From contig CAZMSD010000004.1 of NCBI GenBank assembly GCA_964568855.1, positions 62,001 through 126,000 on the forward strand: a DNA stretch of 64,000 bases. Direction: 5' to 3'. The position numbers and the translations under genes are program-made. The notes under the pieces were generated by a model that had not been told where the DNA came from, did no database searches, and saw nothing but the letters and a program-made list of their open reading frames with translations. Origin of the DNA: CAZMSD01 sp964568855. Lineage in GTDB: Bacteria; CAIWAD01. Shown here piece by piece: positions 28,552 through 36,892 of the stretch (position 1 is the first letter of the stretch; each line of letters begins with the position of its first letter).

Positions 28552-31479
28552 TCAACGCCCACCGGCCGCCGCCACCGGCAGGATCCACTCGCGGCGGTGG
28601 CTCAGCTCGAGCTCGTCCTCGGCCCCGGTATGGCGGAGCTGCACGTAGTCCGCGTCGTTGGGGAAACGCAGCTCGAGGAGCACCAGGGGCTCGAGATCCT
28701 GCCACTCGTCCCAGCGCAGCACCTCCACGTCGTCGTACCATGAATTGGACACGCTGAAGCCGGCCGTCAGGCCCAGGCGCACCTGGTAGAAACGCGTGCC
28801 CTCGGCCAGGCTGAGGTTCTTCCACTGGTAGGTCCAGTCCTGGGTGCCGGCCAGGGCGTCGCCGGCGAACTCCGTGCCGATCACCGGTGCGCTGGTCCGC
28901 TGGGTGTAATACCGCATCTGGATGGTGCAGGAGGAAGCGCCCTCGGTGCGGATCCAGCCGGCGATGGAGTACTCGTAATCGTCGTCCATCGGCACGCGGT
29001 TCGTGTAATACGTGTAGACCGTGTTGGTATTGTCTTCCTGGTGCTGGATGCTGCGCTCGCCGCGGTAGGCCACGGCCGTCTCGTACCACTCGTGCTCGCT
29101 GTTGATGTCCCAGATGCGGCTGCCTTCGTCCTCCATGTTGCCCCACCAGTGGATGTTCCGGCCGGTGCGGATCTGCAGGCCGGAGAGCTGGTCGAGGCAG
29201 GTCAGCTCCACCACGTAGCCGTCCCCGGACAGGCGGTGGGGCGGGGAGCAGCGGTAGGCGCCGTCTTCTTCCAGCGGCAGCATGTCCGTGGTCGTGAGGC
29301 CATCGAAGGTCACGGCGGTCGTGTCGAGCACCACCCAGGCCTCCTCGGCGCCCGGATCACGGTGGACCCAGGTGTCGAATTCGAGCGACATGTCCGTCAC
29401 GTGATCCAGGATCGACTCGGCCAGCTCTCCCCGGGCGAAGCGGGGAATGTAGCGGTCCAGGAAAGCGGGCAGGATGCCGATGCGCTCGAACTGCTGCTCG
29501 ACGGCGTCGACGCGGACCATCGCCGTGGTCATGGTTTCCGCGTAGCTCAGGTCCATCACGAAGTTGCCCAGGCTGTGCGCGATCAGGCGCCCCTCGTACA
29601 ACTCGACGCCCTGCAGGATGTGCGGATGGTGCGCGATCACCAGGTCCGCGCCCAGGTCCACGGCTTCCTGTCGCAGCGAGCGCTCGCTCTGGTCCGGCAG
29701 CAGGTCCCGGGCGAAGAGCCCGCGGTACTCGGGATCCCAGGGCAGGTCGTCGTCCTGAGGCGGCGCTGCGTCGCGGTCCCTGAGGGCGAACGACGGCGCG
29801 GTGCTGTACTCGTTGCCCGAGTGCAGCTGCACCAGCAGCCAGTCCACGTCGTCGCGCAGCTCGGGAATCGTGGACTGCATGTCGCCGCGGCTCCAGAGCG
29901 CGAAGCCGGCGCGCGAGGGGCCCGCGTCGAGAAAGGGCTGGTAGTTGTTGTAGTTGCCCGTGCGGTCGCTAAAGGCCAGCACGCCCACCGCCTGCCCGCC
30001 CGAGGAGAGGAAGCGGGGACGGCGTGCGTAGACGCTGTTCAGGCCGCATCCCGTGTGATACACACCGGCGCCGTCCAGCACGGACATGGTCTCTTCCATT
30101 CCCGGAATCATGTAGTCGAAGACGTGGTTGTTGGCCAGCGAGGCGAATTCCACCCCCGCGGAAACGATGCCGGCGATGTTGTCCGGATGGCTCTTGAAGC
30201 AGATGCCCTTGGTGGGATGCTGCGAGTCGGCGGTGGTGTAGTCGCATTCCAGGTTGACCATCATCAGGTCCGGGTCCTGGAATTCCTGGCGCACCGAGTC
30301 GAAGATCGCCTCCACGCCCATGGTCTCGATGATTCCGCCGTCCGCCTCGTAGCCGCGCGCGGTCATCACGTCGCCCACGAAGCCGAAGCTCAGCGGACGC
30401 GGCGCCGCGGCGCCGGGATCCACTTCCAGCCCGGCGAAATTGTAGACACCCTCTGCGCCCTCCACCCAGAGTGTCACGCGGTGGATCCGGTCCGCGTCGA
30501 GCCAGGCCTCGGGTTCGTCCTCCAGGACCTCGGTTCCCTCGCCGAAGTTCCAGCGGCGTGTCACGTCCACGGAGCCGCCCAGGTCGCTGAAGGCCGCCAG
30601 GATGCTGTCGGGCGTGGTGTCCAGCACCGTGTAATCCGGGACCGCGGCCGGTCGGCGGCCCGCCAGCCCGGTGATCTCCTCGAGCTGGTCGAACCAGACC
30701 TCTCCTGCATCCTCGTCGGATTCATTGGCCCAGATCACCTCGCAGAGCGAGGGCAGGTATCCGTACTTGCCCTGGAAGTCCTGGCCCACGGGCAACACGA
30801 ACTGCACCCACTGCTGCTCGGGGAAGTAGCCCTGGTAGGTGCTGACCTCCTCCTGGCCCGACTGGCCGGGGCTGTCGGGATAGCCGCCCCGGGTCCCCCA
30901 GAGCACGTACCAGATCACGTTGAGGCTGTCCGCGAAGCCGATCATCTGCCGGTCCGCGACGCCGTCGCAGCGCGCGGCCACGCGGAAGGCGCTGCCCATT
31001 TCCAGCTCGGGCGTGCCGATCTCGCGGTACTTGACCGTGTTGTCGAAAAGGTGCAGGCTGACCTGTCCGTGATAGACAGTACTGTCGTCGTATTCCCAGC
31101 CCTCCGGCTCCACGTCCTCGCCGGGCCAGCTTTCCAGCGGGAGTTCCCACTCGAAGTCTTCCACCATGGCGGAATCTCCCAGGGCCGGACCGTCCACGCC
31201 GATCACTCGGAAAAAACGCGCCCCCGTCTGGCCGAATTGGGGGATGTAGGTGAAGCTGCTGACCTCCACGATCCCCAGGATCTCGGGTTGCCCGAAAGCC
31301 AGGTCCGTATCGGTTTCCAACCGCCAGGCGGTCTGGGTCCAGTGGGGCAGCCAGTCGAGCTGGATCTGCCCGGAATTGTAGGTCGCCTTAAGCACGATGG
31401 GAGCCTGGCATTCGGCGCGGCCGAGGACGGGAAGCAACGCCGCCGCCGCGAGGATGAGCATCAACCTGCGAGAGGACAT
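28552..31479 (-). CDS. Large exported CapA-family (PGA_cap) metallophosphatase-like protein
   Basis: The 975-residue protein has a signal peptide (about 1-22) and an N-terminal FnIII-like module (about 25-96, with IQLDWLPHW and FFRVIGVD). A galactose-binding-like beta-sandwich (about 105-270) and a linker domain follow. The CapA domain (about 363-660) shows GFVGDVMTARG, MVNLECD, SLANNHVFDY, QLHSGNEY, AHHPHILQG and HSLGNFVMD. A second beta-sandwich is at the C-terminus. CapA-type domains are calcineurin-like folds tied to poly-gamma-glutamate or capsule handling. Free-standing CapA proteins are about 380 residues, so this is a much enlarged, multi-domain form. GAGGT precedes the ATG. No capsule synthase is nearby. 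Confidence 0.85.
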   Translation of the reverse strand: MSSRRLMLILAAAALLPVLGRAECQAPIVLKATYNSGQIQLDWLPHWTQTAWRLETDTDLAFGQPEILGIVEVSSFTYIPQFGQTGARFFRVIGVDGPALGDSAMVEDFEWELPLESWPGEDVEPEGWEYDDSTVYHGQVSLHLFDNTVKYREIGTPELEMGSAFRVAARCDGVADRQMIGFADSLNVIWYVLWGTRGGYPDSPGQSGQEEVSTYQGYFPEQQWVQFVLPVGQDFQGKYGYLPSLCEVIWANESDEDAGEVWFDQLEEITGLAGRRPAAVPDYTVLDTTPDSILAAFSDLGGSVDVTRRWNFGEGTEVLEDEPEAWLDADRIHRVTLWVEGAEGVYNFAGLEVDPGAAAPRPLSFGFVGDVMTARGYEADGGIIETMGVEAIFDSVRQEFQDPDLMMVNLECDYTTADSQHPTKGICFKSHPDNIAGIVSAGVEFASLANNHVFDYMIPGMEETMSVLDGAGVYHTGCGLNSVYARRPRFLSSGGQAVGVLAFSDRTGNYNNYQPFLDAGPSRAGFALWSRGDMQSTIPELRDDVDWLLVQLHSGNEYSTAPSFALRDRDAAPPQDDDLPWDPEYRGLFARDLLPDQSERSLRQEAVDLGADLVIAHHPHILQGVELYEGRLIAHSLGNFVMDLSYAETMTTAMVRVDAVEQQFERIGILPAFLDRYIPRFARGELAESILDHVTDMSLEFDTWVHRDPGAEEAWVVLDTTAVTFDGLTTTDMLPLEEDGAYRCSPPHRLSGDGYVVELTCLDQLSGLQIRTGRNIHWWGNMEDEGSRIWDINSEHEWYETAVAYRGERSIQHQEDNTNTVYTYYTNRVPMDDDYEYSIAGWIRTEGASSCTIQMRYYTQRTSAPVIGTEFAGDALAGTQDWTYQWKNLSLAEGTRFYQVRLGLTAGFSVSNSWYDDVEVLRWDEWQDLEPLVLLELRFPNDADYVQLRHTGAEDELELSHRREWILPVAAAGGR

Positions 31480-31653
31480 GGTGTACCTCGATGGACTTTT
31501 CTCACTTATCGGTCCGTGGGCTCATGGAAAGAAACGAACGACGGGGAGATTCTCCACAGCGAAATCACTCCAGGCAAAGCTGAACGCTATTAACCTGGCT
31601 TGGGAAACGGCGGTTGTGAGCGTTTGAGAAGGATTCGCCGACCTCCCGCGGGA

Positions 31654-33480
31654 TCAGCGGCGACGTCTGCGCGTAACTTGGGGACGCCAGATGGGCAGGC
31701 TGCCGAAGCGTTCCCGCACGGTGCGATCACACAGGTTCTGGATCTTATCGGCGCTGCAGAGGGTCAGGACCTGGTTCGTGAACTCGCGCGCCTCCTCCAG
31801 GCTCAGGGCGCGGATCAGCATCTTGATCTCGGGCAGGATCACGGGACTCACGGAGAGTTCGTCCAATCCCATGCCCAGCAGCAGCATGGTGGCGGCGGGA
31901 TCTCCGGCCAGCTCACCGCACATGCCCACCCAGATGCCTTCCTCGCGGGCGGCCTGAATGGCCTGCCGCATGGAGCGCAGAACGGCCGGGTGCATGCTCT
32001 GGAAGAGGTGCGCCACCGTGGCGTTGTTGCGGTCCACCGCCAGCAGGTACTGGGTCAGGTCGTTGGTGCCGATCGAAAAGAAATCCACCCGGCGGGCCAG
32101 CTCGCGCGCGACGATCACCGCGCTGGGAACCTCCACCATGATTCCGCAGGGAATCTGCTCGTTGAAGGGCACGTTCTCCCGGCGCAGTTCCGCCTTCACG
32201 TCCTCCACAACCTTCAGGGCTTCCTCCAGCTGGGTCAGGCCGCTGATCATGGGAAACATCACCTGCACGTTGCCCTCAACCGAGGCGCGCAGGATGGCGC
32301 GAAGCTGGGTCCGGAACAGTTTCGGGCGATCCAGGCTCACCCGGATGGCGCGCCAGCCCAGGAAGGGATTCGCCTCCGGGGGAAAGACCATCCCGCGGGG
32401 CTGCTTGTCTCCGCCCAGGTCGAAGGTGCGGATGATCACGCGCCCCGGCTTCACGGCCTGGGCGGCTTTAATGTATTCGGTGTATTGCAGTTCCTCGGAG
32501 GGCATGGTGTTCCGGGCCAGGAAGAGGTACTCGGTGCGATAGAGGCCGATCCCGGTCCCCCCGCAGGACTGCACGTGTTCGAGTTCCAGGGGCAGCTCGA
32601 TGTTGCTGGAGAGCTCTATTTCGTGGCCGTCCGTCGTCACCGGCGGCTCATCGCGCAGGGTTTCCAGCTCTTGTTCGAAATGCTTGTAGGCGGCCCGTTG
32701 CCGGGAATAGGCCACCATGGTCCGTGAGTCGGGATCCACGATCAACCGCCCCGAGATCCCGTCGAGGATACAGGCGTCGCCGTCCTTGAACAGATCGAGG
32801 GCCTTGCTCACGCCCACTACTGCCGGGACACCCACGCTGCGGCAGAGGATCGCCGTGTGACTTGTCTTGCTGCCCTTCTCGGTGATCAGTCCCGCCACGT
32901 GGCTGGTATCCAGGCAGGCCGCCTCCGAGGGACTCAGGTCGTCGGCCACGAGGATGTGCTTCCCCTCGCTCGCCAGCTTCCTCTGGCGGTTCCTGCGGGA
33001 CTGGACGTAATCGATCAGGCGGCGGCCCACGTCCTCGAGGTCGCTCAGCCGCTGGCGGAAGAATTCGTCCTTCACGGCACCGAAGGCCTTCTGGATTTCG
33101 CTCATCGCGGTGAGCACGGCGAAATCGGCGTTGATCTGCTCCTCGCGGATCAGTTCGCGGCTGCGGTCCACCAGCATGGGATCTTCCAGCATCAGCAGGT
33201 GAGCTTCGAATATCCCGGCGCTCTCCGCTCCAAGGCGCTTCTGGACTTGCTGGGAGACCCTGGCGATGTCCTTGGCCGCGCGCTCGATCGCCCGGTCGAA
33301 GCGCTTCAACTCGGCCTCCACCTGCTTCTCGGAAAGCGGCCGCGGCCGCACCATCAGCCGCCTGCGTGCATAAACCCGGACCACGCCGATCACGATGCCC
33401 GGACTGACGCCGATTCCCTCGAGGTTCCGCTCGCGCATGGCCTTTCCCGCCTTGATCCCAATGGCCCGTCGTTGTATCAC
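31654..33480 (-). CDS. ptsI: Phosphoenolpyruvate-protein phosphotransferase (PTS enzyme I)
   Basis: The protein is 608 residues from the GTG at 33480 (after GAGGAGTAGGA). An ATG 14 codons later (33438) gives the typical N-terminus RERNLEGIGVSPGIVIG and may be the true start. The phospho-histidine is in GSKTSHTAILCRSVG. The PEP-binding barrel has GGTGIGLYRTEYLF, FDLGGDKQPRG and FSIGTNDLTQYLLAVDRNN. Enzyme I takes phosphate from PEP and gives it to HPr, whose gene lies 7 bp upstream. It is cytosolic. The start codon sits in a GTGATAC motif. Confidence 0.95.
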   Translation of the reverse strand: MIQRRAIGIKAGKAMRERNLEGIGVSPGIVIGVVRVYARRRLMVRPRPLSEKQVEAELKRFDRAIERAAKDIARVSQQVQKRLGAESAGIFEAHLLMLEDPMLVDRSRELIREEQINADFAVLTAMSEIQKAFGAVKDEFFRQRLSDLEDVGRRLIDYVQSRRNRQRKLASEGKHILVADDLSPSEAACLDTSHVAGLITEKGSKTSHTAILCRSVGVPAVVGVSKALDLFKDGDACILDGISGRLIVDPDSRTMVAYSRQRAAYKHFEQELETLRDEPPVTTDGHEIELSSNIELPLELEHVQSCGGTGIGLYRTEYLFLARNTMPSEELQYTEYIKAAQAVKPGRVIIRTFDLGGDKQPRGMVFPPEANPFLGWRAIRVSLDRPKLFRTQLRAILRASVEGNVQVMFPMISGLTQLEEALKVVEDVKAELRRENVPFNEQIPCGIMVEVPSAVIVARELARRVDFFSIGTNDLTQYLLAVDRNNATVAHLFQSMHPAVLRSMRQAIQAAREEGIWVGMCGELAGDPAATMLLLGMGLDELSVSPVILPEIKMLIRALSLEEAREFTNQVLTLCSADKIQNLCDRTVRERFGSLPIWRPQVTRRRRR

Positions 33481-33487
33481 GGAATTC

Positions 33488-33754
33488 CTACTCCTCGTAG
33501 AAACGGTCCTTGAACAACTGCTCCAGCTCGTCCAGCAGCCGATCGCCGTCCGGTCCTTCCACCTCCACCGTCACCATGGATCCCTGCTCGGCCGCCAGCA
33601 TGAGGACGCCCATGATGGATTTCCCGTTGACGCGCGTACCGTCCTTGGTGATGAAGAACTCGGCATCGTACTTGGCCGCGATCTTCACGATATGCTGGGC
33701 GGGCCGGGCATGGATGCCCAGCTCATTGATCACCTCGAACTCGCGTCTCGCCAT
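33488..33754 (-). CDS. ptsH: Phosphocarrier protein HPr
   Basis: This 88-residue HPr has the active-site His15 in GIHARPA and the regulatory Ser46 in NGKSIMGVLML. Ser46 is the site of HPr kinase in organisms that have one; no hprK is in the window. HPr passes phosphate from enzyme I to the IIA component. It lies between the IID gene and ptsI in the same direction and is probably co-transcribed. Confidence 0.96.
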   Translation of the reverse strand: MARREFEVINELGIHARPAQHIVKIAAKYDAEFFITKDGTRVNGKSIMGVLMLAAEQGSMVTVEVEGPDGDRLLDELEQLFKDRFYEE

Positions 33755-33777
33755 AAAACCAGTGTCTCATAAGTATT

Positions 33778-34596
33778 CTAGCAGAAGGCGGAAATCAACA
33801 CGATCGCCGCCAGCAGCACAGGCATGGCCCAGCCGCGGCGAGGCAGTTGCCAGCTCGCCGCGAAGGCCGCCAGAAACAGGAGAACCGATGTGCCGGCGGC
33901 GGGAGAAACCACGCTGCCGGTGCTCAAAGCACTCTCCGCTTCCTGCGAAAGCCACCCCAGCAGATGTGCCAGGCCGGCTCCCAGCACCGCCGTGACGTAG
34001 AAGCCGGCCAGCGGAGGCAGCAGCCGCGCCGACCATTTCTGCAGGCCGCCCACCTTGAGATCGGCGATCGCGCGGCCGATTTCCAGCCCGTCTTCGTAGC
34101 CGCTGTACAAGGCTCGCAACCGAACCCGGAGCTGCGGAATATTGTACCCCAGGACAGCGACAATCAGCATCAGCAGGCCCGCCCAATGCAGGCCCGCCAG
34201 CAGCAGCAGCGCCCCCAAGCCCGCCACCGCGCCCGAGGCGGGTTTAAGCGTGTACCAGAACAGGCGGTCCCCCACCGCGCCCAGAGGTCCGGAAGCGGCA
34301 CGCTTGAGCTGGCTGAACTCCGTGCCGCGGCCTTCTGTTTCCAACCGGGCGCCGGCGCCGCTGACGAAGCCGCAGAGGTAGGGGTGCCCGTTGTAGAACG
34401 TTTCGCCCCGCGCCAGGATCTCCCTCCGGCGGTCCGGGTCGAGCCTGGCCACAGGCAGCATGGACCAGAGCATGCCCAGGTTCTGCATGCCCCGGTAGTT
34501 CCAGGCGCCCTGAATGAACAGGCCCCGCAGAAACAGGCTGGCTCCCAGCCCCGGCTTCAAGCGCGGTACTCCGTGCTCCCCGATCCCCACGCTCAT
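33778..34596 (-). CDS. PTS system mannose/sorbose-family IID component
   Basis: The 272-residue protein starts at the ATG at 34596, which overlaps the stop of the IIC gene (ATGA). It has the IID start (LGASLFLRGLFIQGAWNYRGMQNLGMLWSM, positions within the first 45 residues). The central part shows GHPYLCGFVSGAGARLE, SGPLGAVGDRLFWYTLKP and several C-terminal hydrophobic segments. IID together with IIC forms the membrane channel for sugar uptake. The open frame upstream to 34977 is antisense-like low-complexity sequence overlapping IIC and was not used. Confidence 0.88.
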   Translation of the reverse strand: MSVGIGEHGVPRLKPGLGASLFLRGLFIQGAWNYRGMQNLGMLWSMLPVARLDPDRRREILARGETFYNGHPYLCGFVSGAGARLETEGRGTEFSQLKRAASGPLGAVGDRLFWYTLKPASGAVAGLGALLLLAGLHWAGLLMLIVAVLGYNIPQLRVRLRALYSGYEDGLEIGRAIADLKVGGLQKWSARLLPPLAGFYVTAVLGAGLAHLLGWLSQEAESALSTGSVVSPAAGTSVLLFLAAFAASWQLPRRGWAMPVLLAAIVLISAFC

Positions 34597-35288
34597 GGCA
34601 GCACCAGGAGCAGTACCAGGGCTCCCAACAGGCCGCCGCCCAGTGCGGGCCAACCGCCCGCGCGACCGCCAGCGAGCCGCAGCAGCGTACCCGCGGAAGC
34701 GGCCGCCAACAGCCAGGGCAGACCGGGAGACCAGGCGCCCGCACTTTCCGCGAAGCGCAGGAACAGGGACGCCAGCTTCGGTGCCAGGGGGCGGCAAACC
34801 ATAAGCAGCAGCCAGGATACCGCGGCGGCCAGCAGCCAGGTCTGCAACAGTACAACGGGAAAGAGCCGTTCGATGAGGGCGGTGTCTCCCGCTTCGGCCG
34901 CCCGTCGGAATCGCGGATACCAGAGTCCGCCGTTGATCCGTCGCTGTACTTCGGTGAGCAGCGGAGCGATATAGCACAGGACGAGGGCGATCACCAGTCC
35001 GGCGGCAACCTGAACCGCCGTGCCGCCGCCGGGATCGGCCAGGCGTACGGCGAGAAATCCCAGGACTCCGCCCATTACGTTATCGGGAGGAAGCGCGGCG
35101 CCCATTGGCAGTTGCCGCAACAACAGCAGGTCCAGGCAGAGCCCCATCCACAATCCCAGTTCGGGGGCTCCCGTCAGCCAGCCCAGGAGCGGCAGCAGCA
35201 GTGCGGGCCGCCCGAGCAGGAACTGTCCCGCGGGCCAGCTCTCAAGAAAGACCAGCCCGGCGCCCAGGCTTGCCAGGATAGTTGTCAT
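34593..35288 (-). CDS. PTS system sorbose-family IIC component
   Basis: The 231-residue, very hydrophobic protein has several membrane spans. Its motifs GQFLLGRPALLLPLLGWLTG and LGLWMGLCLDLLLLRQLPMGA are typical of the EII-Sor/mannose IIC family. With the overlapping IID gene it would make the transport channel. Its sugar is unknown. No IIA or IIB gene lies upstream, where polyprenyl synthetase follows at 35315, or anywhere else in the window. Confidence 0.85.
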   Translation of the reverse strand: MTTILASLGAGLVFLESWPAGQFLLGRPALLLPLLGWLTGAPELGLWMGLCLDLLLLRQLPMGAALPPDNVMGGVLGFLAVRLADPGGGTAVQVAAGLVIALVLCYIAPLLTEVQRRINGGLWYPRFRRAAEAGDTALIERLFPVVLLQTWLLAAAVSWLLLMVCRPLAPKLASLFLRFAESAGAWSPGLPWLLAAASAGTLLRLAGGRAGGWPALGGGLLGALVLLLVLP

Positions 35289-35314
35289 GGGTTAACCGGT
35301 TGCGAGGCTTTCAA

Positions 35315-36283
35315 TCAATATCTGCGACGCAGGATCCAGTCCGCGAACCGCCGCAGTTCGCTGTTCCCGTCGGATTCGAGGATATCCTCCACCGCCAGCA
35401 GGGCCTGGTCCATCAATGCCTCGACCGCCCGTCTTCCGGAGTCGAGGACGCCCGCTTCCTTCAGCAGCCGTCGCAGTTCTTCGCTCACTCCGCTTCCATG
35501 ATCGCCGAGCAGTTCCTTGAATCGCCGCAGGCTCTCGCCCGACAGGCGCTCCGCCGCTTCCAGCGTCACGTAGGTGGCCTTGCGCATGGCCAGGTCGGAA
35601 CCAACCGCCTTGCCGAGTTCCTCGGTCGTCGAGAGGTAGTCCAGCAGATCGTCCTGGATCTGAAAGGCCTTGCCGATCAGCGAACCGTAGCGCTCCAGCG
35701 CCTCCACCTGCTCAGGATCGCCGCCCGCCGCCAGCGCGCCGATCTTCGAGGACATGCTGATCAACCGCCCCGTCTTGCGGGCGATCATGTCCTCGTACTC
35801 GGCCAGGCTGACTTCCTCCCGCCCCTCGAATTCCTTGTCCAGCGCCTGTCCCTCGCAGACTTCCACCACCGCGTCGGTGAAAGTTCGAATCAGCTCGCCC
35901 AGGCGCTCGGTCTTCAAGCGGCTCAACCGGCGGTAGGCGATACCGATCAAGGCGTCGCCGGCGAGGATCGCGGTGCCCTCGTCCCACTTGGCGTGTATCG
36001 TGGGCTGTCCGCGGCGGATGTCGTCCCGGTCCATGATATCGTCATGGACAAGCGTGAAATTGTGCAGGAGCTCGACGGCCACCGCCACGTCGAGGACGGA
36101 TTCCATCGAGGCCTTCAGACTGCGAGCCGCCAGAATCACCAGGATCGGGCGCACGCGCTTGCCCCCGATGCGCATGACGTAGCGGATCGGATCGTAAAGC
36201 GAGGCCGGATAGGGACAGGACTCCAATACCTGTTCGATGTGCTTATCGACGGCCTGGCGAATATCGGCGAACACGGTGCTCAC
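35315..36283 (-). CDS. Polyprenyl synthetase (trans-isoprenyl diphosphate synthase)
   Basis: The 322-residue protein has both Asp-rich motifs: DDIMD at 81-85 (first, in LVHDDIMDRDDIRRGQPT) and FQIQDDLLDY near 210 (second). GGKRVRPIL lies near the start. The enzyme adds isopentenyl diphosphate to allylic diphosphates to make quinone side chains or similar prenyl chains. Chain length cannot be read confidently here. It lies 26 bp upstream of the IIC gene in the same direction, so it may lead the PTS operon. Confidence 0.92.
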   Translation of the reverse strand: MSTVFADIRQAVDKHIEQVLESCPYPASLYDPIRYVMRIGGKRVRPILVILAARSLKASMESVLDVAVAVELLHNFTLVHDDIMDRDDIRRGQPTIHAKWDEGTAILAGDALIGIAYRRLSRLKTERLGELIRTFTDAVVEVCEGQALDKEFEGREEVSLAEYEDMIARKTGRLISMSSKIGALAAGGDPEQVEALERYGSLIGKAFQIQDDLLDYLSTTEELGKAVGSDLAMRKATYVTLEAAERLSGESLRRFKELLGDHGSGVSEELRRLLKEAGVLDSGRRAVEALMDQALLAVEDILESDGNSELRRFADWILRRRY

Positions 36284-36359
36284 GAATGGTCAGGAGGTAA
36301 TGCCGATTCCAGTCGACCGGTACTCTGGGCCCCTGGTGTCGGGGCGACCCGTGCCGGGA

Positions 36360-36740
36360 TCAGTCCGGATTGGGATCGGCGAAGGCCTTCTCGATGAGTG
36401 TGGCCATGGATTTCAATTTGACCGGTTTGACCAGGTAGGTGTACCCATCGTTTTCAATCGTCCGCAGGATGGTCTCCGAAGAGGGGAAACCCGTCACCAC
36501 GATGACGCGCACGCTGTTGTCGCGCTCGCGGATCTGTTCCAGCAGTGTCATTCCGTCCATGCGCGGCATCTTGATATCCGTGATCACAAGATCGATGTCG
36601 CGTTCCTGGAAGATCTGCAGCGCCATCTCCCCATCGGTGGCGGTGTAGGCACGATGCCCGATGTCGGAAACCAGCTCGGACAGGATCTCGCACTGTTCAG
36701 GATTGTCATCCACGATCAGGATATTGCACCGCTCGCTCAC
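36360..36740 (-). CDS. Stand-alone response regulator receiver protein
   Basis: The product is 126 residues from the GTG at 36740, with GAGGT 6 nt upstream; a TTG at 36752 is the alternative. It is a single CheY-like receiver domain with the acidic pair in ILIVDDNPEQ, the phosphorylation site Asp55 in VITDIKMPRMDG, a Thr in VVTGFP and the Lys in YLVKPVK. There is no output domain, so it may act by protein contact or in a phosphorelay. No histidine kinase is in the window. Confidence 0.92.
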   Translation of the reverse strand: MSERCNILIVDDNPEQCEILSELVSDIGHRAYTATDGEMALQIFQERDIDLVITDIKMPRMDGMTLLEQIRERDNSVRVIVVTGFPSSETILRTIENDGYTYLVKPVKLKSMATLIEKAFADPNPD

Positions 36741-36892
36741 GGGACACCTCAAGCTTGACCTAGTGAGTGATAATTAGCTGAAAACTGATGATTTTGCAAA
36801 CGGAAACCGGACCGCATCGAGCTTCCGACCACATTAAATGTAATGTAAACAAATTCGAGCAAGCGGACTTGTACTACAACAAAGGAATGGAT

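Noticed and set aside
33960..33990. TGGCAC on the minus strand inside the IID gene
   Set aside because: The -12 GC is three bases too close and the site lies in coding DNA.
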